DNA of 64,000 bases, taken from Pycnopodia helianthoides (Eukaryota > Echinodermata > Asteroidea > Forcipulatida > Asteriidae). This document shows, in pieces, positions 39,201-51,200 of this stretch. The DNA lies in assembly GCA_032158295.1 (NCBI GenBank), contig CM063243.1, positions 6,580,948-6,644,947 of the forward strand, given 5' to 3'. Each line of letters opens with the position of its first letter. Position 1 is the stretch's first letter. The translations under genes and the position numbers were made by a program. The notes under the pieces were generated by a model. The model searched no databases. It was not told where the DNA came from and was given only the letters and a program-made list of their open reading frames with translations.

Positions 39201-42200
39201 AACTTGGCAAAATATCACATCATTTATTGTTTTTTTCAAATGGTTACACATTTATTGTGAACTACATGAATCACTTGTGCAGCACATTTGATTGCTTTAT
39301 ATAGATTTCAAGTATGGAAGCTAAGTTCTACAGTAACAGGTGGCATGGCAACAGTCATACTAAAAATGTTTCCATTGGTTACCTGGTAAATCTTCTTCCA
39401 CCTAGCATTCCCTATTATCTGACATTATGTTTCTAATGAGCAATGGTTTTGAAAGGAACCAGTGTCTTAACAATTTGATATTCGGATCAGTTTATGCTCT
39501 GATCTTCAGGACAAAAGCAAAAGACAATTTCCAAGTCATTAACTCTTAATTAGTTTGATTGTATTAATAATGCTCTGAATGTTGATGCCTAAAATCTAAG
39601 TGCATTATATATATATCCATGTTTGAGTCATTTTATAGACCTTTCTTTTGTTGATAAACAAACCAGGCACTGGTTTGCACGGATGGCCAAGTGTTAGCAA
39701 AACATTCAATCTTGTTAACAGATGTTATGACCAAATTCAACATTTCTGCAAACTTTCAATTAAACAACAGGATAAACTCACTTAATTTTAGTGAAGTGAA
39801 CTCACTCTTAACGAATCAGAAGTGTGCAATTAAAAAAGAGATTTACTTATTGTTCCCACTGGCCATGAGACTAGAGAAGTTGCAAGTGTTACGGTATTGA
39901 TGAAACTCTTATGGGAACCATGTAATATACTCTTTTGGAAGAGGTGGTTGCTTTAAGCAGAGGTAGTTGATTTGACCAGGGTCCTTATACCGTCATCAGG
40001 AAGTTTGGAAGACTGTTAGAGCATATTAGTCCAAATGTTGAGAACAAATTGAAGGGCTCCTTTCAGAGCCATCACTCCTTTCAAGAGATTATTGCATGGT
40101 GTACCTGAAAGAATGTTGTCAATATCTATCTCCTTCAATTCAATTCATTTCAATATTTTATTAGTCATGTTAAAAAGTACATAAAATTCCTTTTCCTGGT
40201 GGGAAAGTATAAAAAATATACATGTATATAAAAAAGACATAAAACCACATTACGACACACCACCATTTATAGTTACAGTTAAAAGTGTTTTAAATAATAG
40301 CACCAAATTTGCACACCAGGTGGTCGCCACTGTGCAGCGCCCTCTGCTTTCTGACATACTAAGTGATTGTTTTATTCTTACAGGCTGAAGTAGAGACGTA
40401 CCTTGGTTCTATCAATTTATTTCTTGCGCCAAGACATGTACATCTTCTATTGGAGCTCTTCAATGGCTTTTTATCACCAGGTAAGTGTAAAGTTTGTCTA
40501 AAAATGTCACCCAGAATTCCAATTCCAGAAAGATAAATGCACTGGCTTCTTTTGCATGATTTACACAGCACACAGGCAGGACCTTTACATTAGATGACGT
40601 GTTTATCTGCAATTGTTTGGGGGACTTACTTTCGGCGGATGTTTTTTAACACAAATTCCAACATCAAATCCCTTAACTAATTATGAGCATCTTTGTTTTC
40701 TTTCCTTTGTCAAGGGTTCATTGTGGCAACGATATTTTCAAAAGAAAACGATTACTCAAGAAGCTCTAAAACGTTCAGAAAAATAATTCTATGTGAAGTG
40801 TTTAAGTGTCTTGCTTAAGGACTCAAGTGTCATGACTGGGACTCGAACCCACACTCTGCTGATCAGCAACACCAGAGCCTGAATCTGGTGCACTACACTG
40901 GACTCAAGACATGTAGTTCTTCTGCCGTGCAATGCATATATGTATTTACAAATTCACTGATACACATTTATCATGTCAGCACAGTATTAAAAAAAAAAAG
41001 GGAACAACACACTCGTTTAAAAGTACACAAATCTTGTATCTGACTAAAACTACCCCAAATGTGCAAACAAAATATATTTAGCTGGAATAGAAAGTTTGTG
41101 CACAGAGCCTTTCTTGATTAATGGTTGAGATAACAATGGTATGAAAAAGTCCAGTTAAACGTTTAGGCTATGCACTGATGTCATGCAAAAAAATGTGAAT
41201 TAAAAAAAACATTTTAATAAGTAAGAATTAATTTCAAAATTTACTTTGAAGTGAGCATTATAAAGGTGTCTTTAGAGTGCAGAACATACATGCATCAAAA
41301 ATGCCTGTGTTGGATGTGGTTTCACAGTTAAATTTTTGTTTTGTCAAAATTGTCACTGTAGAAATTTTACAGGTTATAGAATGAATATTATATTCATTCT
41401 GTTTTAAATCTGATGTCCCTTGCTTTGCCCTCAAAAATCAGTCTGAAGGAGCCTAAAAAAGTATATAAAAGCCCTTGTACTCAATCAAATTTTAATCCTT
41501 TTTTTCCAGCGGTCAAAAACCATGGATGTTTCTGCAACTTTCCGCAGTTTATAGTGTGCAATGAAAGCTTGAAGAATGTATCACTTGCAAGTACTAATTA
41601 AAATTTCCAGATTAATTGTACATGTCAAGGTTCCACTTCCAGGGGTTTGCATGGGGGACAATAGCCATATCATACCCTTGAGAATGAGTTTGACTTATAC
41701 CAGTATTATAATTATACTGTTCTAAAGCAACATCAGATGTGACCAGCACCTGCAGTGGACAGCCTAACAAGCCCATGCAGCCAGAGGATTTCCAACGCAT
41801 TGAGACTGAACTGCAAGAACATCTAACCAGAGAGAAACAACAAAAGCAGGAGGATAGACTACGGAGGGAGTCCTGGGGCCTGAAGGACCATGATGAGGAG
41901 GCATATGCAGACCTACTCACTATGCAGTCATTCATTGGTAATAGTCTTGTTTTAAGGATGCTTAAATTGCTTTTCTGGCTCTTCTTCAAAACCATGATTT
42001 TGGCTTAGTCTCTGGGTTAGGCTCTGTTAGTAATTTTGGAGAATTTATGCTTGTGGTACAGGACTTAAAACAGGACTTAATCCCACAAATCTGGCATTTG
42101 GATCTGGTCGCGACATTATTTGGTTTCATGCATATCTATTCATTAAAAACATAGTGGGTAAAATCTTGCATTTCTCAAATTCAAGCTTAGTGTAGTCTTT

Positions 42201-45200
42201 ACACTTGAATGCCAGAACGACATGAAATATATTTTATCTGGGACAAATTGGCAAATGCTTATTGTTGGAAATCTAAACAATTACAAGCTATATATCATGA
42301 AAGATTCATTTTTGCATAAAGAACAAAATGTGAATGGCATAGGATGAAAAATAAATCCATCTTGCCGCATCCTGCCGCATCCTGCAGCTGGGGGAAAAGA
42401 CTACACCACACACACTTGTGGCTAATTTTTAAATAAAGCAGGCAGTAGTAAAAAAATAAAATTAATAATAAATAAATTATATATATAATATTATATGCCC
42501 CCCCTGGATCCGTGCCTGTATTTGATAAATCACACACTTTCCAATGATCTGATGTGTTGCATTCCACAGGATGTCTGTGAAATGGCTGTTGTGGGTTAGT
42601 GTAACAGTAGTTTAGTTCAATTGACTCAAGATGTTCGCATGGTAAAATGTCATTATTGTATCTGTATTTTGGGGGGCTGGATGTGTAGATGAAGATGATG
42701 TGTTCTTCTCCATGACGAGCAGCATGATGTCAATGTCACATACTGGTACTCTGGATGACATGGAAGCTTCTTTTACTAGCACTATGAGTTGCAGCTCTAC
42801 AGATACATCAAGAACAGGTACAGGGTTCACCCTCCACATCCTACCTACTACTCTCTTTCCCACACCTTAGCCTTTCCTGCCCTAATGCCATAGATCAAGA
42901 ACAAGTATAGTGTTCACCCATCACACCCTACCTCCTGCCCCTTACCTTTTCCCTTGTCTAACCCCATTGGTCGAAAAACAGGATGTTGCTTGCCAGTTGC
43001 CACATCATACCTTGTTTCCTCATCACCTACCTCATTCATTCGTCTCTTCTACCCACACCAAAGGTCAAGAATAGGTACAGGGTGTACCTTCCTTCATCAA
43101 GGACCTCCCCATTCTAACTTTTCTCCATCCAACCCAACTCAACGCCACCAAAGTGCCACCCTACCCTGACCCCTTTCTATCTTACCTCATCCCCTATTTT
43201 CCCACACCCCACCCCAACCCTCCTCCATCTCACTTGGTCTCCCCTTATCATTGTCTCCAAGATCAAGGAATACCCAAGAATCAAAAGCATGTCCAATAAC
43301 ACATCACATAAGTGTTATTTCATTTTACTTCAAGCCACACCCACTTCACACATCCTGGTTTCAATGATTACTAGAAGGCCATTTTCCTTTGGCCTTTGCC
43401 TTTGCACATGTTTTGCAAAGACTGGAGGTCTGGTCAGAATTTTCAAATTCTGTCATAAGAAATGCCTTTCAATGATGAACTAAGCGAGTTTTGGTAAAGT
43501 TCCTCACTGACATATGCCAGCTTTGGAGACAGAGGTAGGCAATACCTTGGGTTCGGGGACAGGTTGATCGGCGGGTTCGAGGATAGGTTGATCCGCGGGT
43601 TCGGGGATAGGTTGATCGGCGGGCTCGGGGATAGGTTGATCGGCGGGCTCGGGGATAGGTTGATCGGCGGGCTCGGGGATAGGTTGATCGGCGGGCTCGG
43701 GGATAGGTTGATCGGCAGGCTCGGGGATAGGTTGATCGGCGGGCTCGGGGATAGGTTGATCGGCGGGCTCGGAGATAGGTTGATCGCAGGGTTCGGGGAT
43801 AGGTTGATCGCAGGGCTCGGGGATAGGTTGATCGGCGGGCTCGGGGATAGGTTGATCGGCGGGCTCGGGGATAGGTTGATCGGCGGGCTCGGGGATAGGT
43901 TGATCGGCGGGCTCGGGGATAGGTTGATCGGCGGGCTCGGGGATAGGTTGATTGGCGGGTTCGGGGACAGGTTGATCGGCGGGTTCGGGGATAGGTTGAT
44001 CGGCGGGCTCGGGGATAGGTTGATCGGCGGGCTCGGGGATAGGTTGATCGGCGGATTGGGGACAGGTTGATCGGCGGGTTCGGGGATAGGTTGATCCGCG
44101 GGTTCGGGGATAGGTTGATCGGCGGGCTCGGGGATAGGTTGATCGGCGGGCTCGGGGATAGGTTGATCGGCGGGCTCGGGGATAGGTTGATCGGCGGGCT
44201 CGGGGATAGGTTGATCGGCGGGCTCGGGGATAGGTTGATCGCAGGGTTCGGGGATAGGTTGATCGGCGGGCTCGGGGATAGGTTGATCGGCGGGCTCGGG
44301 GATAGGTTGATCGGCGGGCTCGGGGATAGGTTGATCGGCGGGCTCGGGGATAGGTTGATCGGCGGGCTCGGGGATAGGTTGATCGGCGGGCTCGGGGATA
44401 GGTTGATCGGCGGGCCCTTCATAGGTTAATCCCTTGTTTACGTAATCCCACACGCGAATCTGGCCTTTTGTTCAGATGTGTGCAAAATCTCTCTTTGTAT
44501 CCATGTTCGCACATCCACGACCAAGTTGACCCAGCGTGTGCAGACACGTATTCATGACTCTATTGTTCGTATGCAAGGCTGTGATACCCTGTATCACCTC
44601 GGTGTGATTCCTAAATTACCCTGAGTTACCCCTTGTTTAATTTTGAATTCGTTCCTTAATAATGGCACTGCTTGCCACATAATTCTGCACTTACGGCACG
44701 CTGTGAAGTGCAGGATAATGTAAGGGGTCATAAGCAAAGAATTCTGTGGTAAGCAGTGCCATGATTTTGGGCCTTGGTAATAAAATTGTTCCAAACCAAG
44801 ATAAGTGCATGTGACTGTCATTCTTGAACCAAAGAGATTATTTGCTTGTGTTATCTTTATTAAATAACAGTGTTTCAGACAGGGGAATTTAAAACTATCC
44901 TCAGCAGTTCCAGTAAGTGTTTAATTTGACATTTTTTTTTTTTGACTAACCATGATTAGCCTCATGCCAAAGATTGATCACCTTGGACTTCAGACCTTCA
45001 AAGCTATAAAACAAGAACTCATTTTGTCTTTTGTGTACATACAGGGAGCAGTGTGACTAGAATTGGGTATGGCAATATCTACAGAGGGTCTGGTTTACAA
45101 TCATATGGATCCTCTGCTCCAAAAACCACACAGCCCAAGAGGTCCAAGTCAAGGAAAGGTAAGTCTTGGCCGTACTCGCCTCATTCATATAAGGCAAATC

Positions 45201-48200
45201 ATACACTGTATCTGTACAGTGGTGTAAATTTGAATCAAATTCTGTGGGGGTTTCCACACATTTTTATTTGCCGCTTTGTAGGGATTTGAAAGGGGGCAAA
45301 ATTAACATTATTTGTAAAGAGTGACTGTAGAAAAAGTTGTTAATGTGGGGTTGAAAGCATTGGATTCAAGGAGATTGGAGTGTTGGTCTTTGAAGTACTC
45401 CTAGAAGTGTTTCCTCGGCCATTCCCATGTCCAAAAAGTAGAACATATTTTACCTGCTTTACCTAAATCCCCTGCAGGATTTAGCCCCAATGATCACAGG
45501 AGCGTCAGAAGAATAAAAACAGATGTAAATGTAAATTAGAGAATGAAAACGAACTGAATTGTGCTTTATTTATCAGGACTACGAGAGCAGTTAGATGACC
45601 CAACAGCTGAGCTTACCCGCTACAAGCTCCGCTTTAGCAGTCTCTCCTTGACCATCCTACACAATGATCCCTCCCGTACACCTCTTAATCTAAGCCCAAC
45701 ACACACCTCATCAGCTGGTCTTAGGGCAGGGGAGAGATTTGGTAAAGGTTGTGGGAGGGCATCCCTCCAAGAGAGGGCCAAGTATTTCTTTCAGGTTCTT
45801 GGCAAGCAGGGGTATGGGAAGAAGGACCAGGGAGAGTGGAAGGAGCGCTTTGCAAGAGCCTGTCCGTACGACCATCTCAGGTGAAATACTCATCAGTTTT
45901 TGAATTCTTGATAATAACTTAAACAATATTAAATAGTACAAATTTACAGGCAGATTACGGCATGTGCTCAAGTATTACAGAGCAATTTGCGTCTCGCATT
46001 CCTGGTTACATTAAATATGAGGCAACCTTTTAAAAGAATGAAACATAATTGTTAATGATAAAAAAATACATTGAGGTTTTTTTATCAGACTTTTTACAAA
46101 CTTGATTACATTAACAAATGTCCTTTTTGAGACGATTGTCAGGACTGGTCACTTCTTGTTTGGATTTGTCAAATGAAAGTTAGCATGAAATAGTTTGACT
46201 AAAATCCTTGCCATTATTTGTTGTTTTCTCAAAAACAAGACCACTTTTTAAAGTTTGATTGGATCTCCACAGGTTTTTTGTATATCTAGTGCATTGGAGA
46301 GAAACCAATGAAGTGTATTATACTCGTATGCAAAGCAAACTTTCCTTATTTTAGCTTGTTTACCTGATTCAAACAGTATTTTCTTTGGTTCTCAGAATAA
46401 CAGCTGCTCCTGTAATGCTAGAGTGTGACAGAAAGACTGCCCCCAATGTAACAGCAGCTACTGCAGATCTATCATTTGGTACTCTAGAACTCCTAGAATG
46501 CCTGTTTGACAGACCCACAAGCAACTCAGCTGAGAATAAGGATGGATTCAGGGTTGATGTACCATCTTGCCAGCACATTGAGGTTAGACAAGCTGCATGT
46601 TGTCCAGTTTCATTTAGCCGTCATTCATAAAAATTACAAAACTCTTTTAGAGATCATTGCATCTTGTACCAAAACTCCAAATGATCCCTTGTCGACATGC
46701 ACAATGCGCGTTTACCATTTCCGCCATTTTGGCAGTCAATCCCATTGTGTACATTTTGACTCCCAAAGTGGTGAATGGGATAGACACATGTAAGATGGCA
46801 GTGGGTTGGAAACTGGTCAAATAGTGGCTTGTAACAAAATGCCAATAGTGGTTTGTATTACAAATGGCCACAGGGTTTAAACTACTTCACTCAACCCAAA
46901 ATTTCAAAGTAAAAGTCTTGGTCTGAGCTGCATTCCACTTGCTGTTAGCACCCAGTGGAACTGATTATATGGGTGCAAAACTCACACAGCCAATGTCAAT
47001 ATGGCTGCCAACAGTCTTGAATTTCATTGTTTGGACTTATTATTGTCAATACAAAAATAGCTTCACCTCAACTACTGTGTAATACCCATCACTGAAAAAC
47101 ACATTCTAATTATTTTCTTGAAAACAAAACAATATCACCTGTAACCTTTTGCCACCCGAGAACACATCAGAAATAAGTTTGCCGTCTGTTACTAACATTT
47201 GCCAATGTTGGTGGCGCACAATATGGATGATGTTTAGTGGTCAGACAGTAGGAGGGTTGACAGTGTACTGTATAGATGCATTCACCACATAAAATCATAT
47301 TGCAGGCTGGCTTAGAAGGGTTAATGTACTATAAGATTCAATAATGTGTAAAGGAACATTACAGAATTGGTTTTTGCTAACAAAACAGTTGCTGGCAGTG
47401 TAAGCACTTTATGTAATCCACCATATACATAAACTGACAAACCTGTAGAAGTTTGAGATCGATCGGCCATCTTGGTCACGAGAAAATAGTGAAAAACCGA
47501 TTGCACATTTGCATGAAATCATATAGATTCAAAAAAATGAATAAAACGCTCACTGAGCGATAAACTCCAATCGGAAAATTAGTTTGTTCATTTCTCATCA
47601 AATATGGCATTTCAGACAGAAATATTTCAAGGGATGTTTTCTACTATCATCATTAGACCGTGTAAGTTTTATGTAAATCTGTGATCAAAAAGTATATTTT
47701 ACAAGTTTTTTTCTTACCAATTCTGTAATGTTCCTTTAAATAGTGTTTGAGGATGACATATTATGTTTCAAATTGAATTTCTAAGGTATTTTATTTGAAG
47801 GGAGATGTTGAAAATAATGCATGTCATGAACTGTTCATGATTAGAATATGTTTACATTCGTGACTGCAGCCTCTGACTTTGGCTTCATTGTAATGGTTCT
47901 ATTTCTCTATTTCTGTTCAGATCTTATCCTTTAAGGAGGAGAATTCCTTGGAGAGTGAATATGCTGCTGTGAAACCCTCTTTGGGTATTAGGCTGAAAAG
48001 TATACAGAGAACCAGTAATCAGGTGGGTTGATATCTTGTATTATTAATTAAATATATATAACAATGTGAAATGTTAATATTATTGTATAACATACATGTA
48101 GCTGACATGCCCACTGCTAACACAGGTAATATGCCCATTAATAACACTCACCCACTGTGATAACGTTTTCCTGCTCACTTTGGGGAATTGGGCAGCCACT

Positions 48201-51200
48201 TTCATTCATTCGTATTCAAGTGATTTTTCCTCTTCAGTTAAAACTATAATTCAGTTCCATTTTTACACTGCAAATTTGTATATCATTCTTTTCAATTTAA
48301 ATTTTAAGTCACTTGTTTTAGCCATGTGAAATTGGCATTCAATTTAGCAGAGGAGGTTCAACTTTATTTCTTTCATTATTTGTTTATTTCTTTATTTCAG
48401 TATTTCTTTAGTTCTGTATTTCTATATTTTTTCTTTCTTAATTGGCTTAACTTAGGGCCAACCAAAGATATTGGACAATTTCAAGAACCTATCTGTCACT
48501 GTTTTTTTTTGTTAGGGACTTTTATTCTCCATTTTGTTTTCCTAACATTCTATCTGTTTGGCTGTGGTTATAGCACTGCATGCATTTCTGCACAGATTCT
48601 TCAGTTTGTAGTTGTACTTATAGCAATCGTTGAAGAACATCAGGAAAGTGATTCTCATACAATAAGTGAACCATTTTCGTACCTTTTAAAGTCTAAAAAA
48701 ACACGTTTAATGACCAATGCACGCTGCAAAAAAGCTACTGTGAATTTGAATGCAGTTTGAGTGGAATGTTAAATTGAATCTTTTTTTAAACGCCTGACGC
48801 TGAGAACATTTGCTTGCACATTAAGTGAAATTGAATGACTGTTTTGAGGAGTTTTCAATTTGGCACAAAAGAGAATGACACATCGCTTAAATTGGCCGCT
48901 TAATTGCAAAAAATAACAGAGAAAAATCTTGATGTATTTATTATGCACTTTTTCAAGCCAAGTGGTCATCCTAAAGTGCCTTACACTATCTCTACTCATG
49001 TTAATCAGGCCCTAAGCATTCCTAAAACCATCTATAACAGTATGCAGCACTGACAATAACATGGGCACACAGGTTATTAATCACTGATATTATTGATCTC
49101 TACCCTCTCAGGTATCCATTGAATCCTTGGTGATGAAAAGCAATTATAGTTAAGTGGACTCAAGTGTCACAACCAGAATTCGAACCCACATTCCCCCGCT
49201 GATCGGCCAACAGAACATGAATTTGATGCATTAGACTGAATGGCCACTACGACATGCTACAATTCCAGTACATGACCCACTAAAAAGCACCTTATACAGG
49301 GCTACCATAATCCATGCTGAAAATCAATGACCACTCATAAAACTTTGGGGGATACTAGGTGGTAAATCCTATGTTCTCAGAAATGAATGCATGTGCAAGT
49401 TGCCACCTAACATCTCACACTCTCTCCCTTATACACAATTTTTTAATTTTACAAAATGTTTATCTGTGTCATACACATTGTCTATTCATTTGTTATTGCA
49501 TCTATAGGGTAGTCAACGTATAATTGTGCACAAACCCAAGTCAGAGATTGCTGTGGAGCTTGGTCATCTCAAGTGTGAGTTAGACTTGACCATAGTGGAT
49601 CGATTGTACACCCTACTTCATCCTCAGCCTGTTGGACGGTCAAGTGCCACCATGAGTAGTGGTCCGTATCGCTCACTCTATGGAGGTGCTGTCAACCTGG
49701 TGAGTTTAACTCTAAGTATCTAAATGTTTCCAGTGTATCATGTGAACTTTGACCATTCGAAATAAACATCCTTATCTAGTTTTCTAGAAATGGACTTTAC
49801 ATCATCCAAGCTGCTTTATTTGTAGGCAGCTGTGGCATCTACATTTGCAATATGTTCAGCTGATCAAGCACAATCAAAATAATACTGCTTTGTGGGCGAT
49901 GAAAGCAGTTAAAGGCAGGATATACTTTTGATAATTGTCAAAGACTAGTATCCTCACTTGGTGTATCCCAACATAGGCATAAAATAACAAACCTGTGAAA
50001 ATTTTGGTCTTAATTGGTCATCAAACTTGCAAGAAAATAATGAAAGAAAAAACACCTTTGTTGCATAGAATTGTGTTGAGAAAGACTCTGGTAAAGTCAC
50101 ATTGGTTGTCTGACCATTATTATGTTTGCATTTACCATCTGCTTACCTTGTGGACAGAATAAGCAAGCTGTTTTCAATCAGGCTCTTGAAGAGACACCAG
50201 CAGGCTTAGATCAGCTACTAGATATAAGAGTTTCCTGCCCTGTAGCACATCTTGCCTTCAGGTATGATCAAAATAAAAAATCAACTGTTTTGCCCTGTGT
50301 TTCTTGTGCTCTTTCTTTAAAACTCTTTTCTCTTGATGATGATCAGGGCATACTGATCAAAACGTTGATTTGTTACACCACCAATCAGTTCTTGTCAGAA
50401 CTAGAATTCATAGTTCTAGAAAATGTCTGCAAAGTCCTAAGATTTTCCACTCATCAATTTGTTATGGATCAGGTTAAGAGGGTCAAACATAAAAAACAAA
50501 TTCTTTCACAGCATGGAACTCAAATGTTCTGCTTGCATTGTGATACTGCATACATCCATAGCTATCTTTGAAAATGGCCTCTCGTGGACAAAATTTCGGT
50601 GTTTGTGATTTTCCTGAATGGTCAGTCATGATCAAACTAACCCAGAAAATCACATTGAAATAATTGTTAATGTTTCAAGAAAACAGAACATTAAAAGGTT
50701 TCAATTTTAAAGTGTTTTCATTTATACAGCATCATCTTTGTATTAACCCTCCTACTGTCTGACCATTCAATATCATAAAAATGGTTTTTAATACAGGATA
50801 AACTATGCCAGTCTACAATATCTTGTGGTGAATGATCTACCAGTAATAAGACAGTTTCGTGCACAGTTTGTCCACCATACAAAACATGTGCAGTTGAATG
50901 GCTTTGAATGGTCAGTCAACTTTACTGGCAAATGTTACTGAGTTATGTAGGTGGGTTAGTTTATACATTTGATTTGATTACTTTGTAGGTTTCCAATCCC
51001 AGATTTGAGGGATGTGAGTGACTGTGCATGGTGGAAGCGTTCATTAAGGGATGAGATCCTGCATATAGAGCTACAAGATACAGAGTTTAGAACCATACTT
51101 GGTGATGGTAAACCTTTCCAGACCTTACTACTGCAATGCAGGCAAATACACAGTAAGTTTCTCTTACTGATTTGTTTTGTTATATTATTTCAAATAATAA

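Noticed and set aside
40801..40910. A functional tRNA on the minus strand
   Set aside because: Only the B box is preserved; the acceptor and anticodon stems do not form, so it is a SINE remnant.
43550..44415. A CRISPR-like array
   Set aside because: The units are directly contiguous with no unique spacers, in an animal intron.
43443..44453. A 336-codon minus-strand frame and three other long frames (PADQPIPE, PPINLSPS, RRSTYPRA, GDRLIGGL repeats)
   Set aside because: All are readings of one 24-base tandem repeat in an intron. Several frames are open at once and a one-base shift in the array breaks them, so none looks selected as protein.
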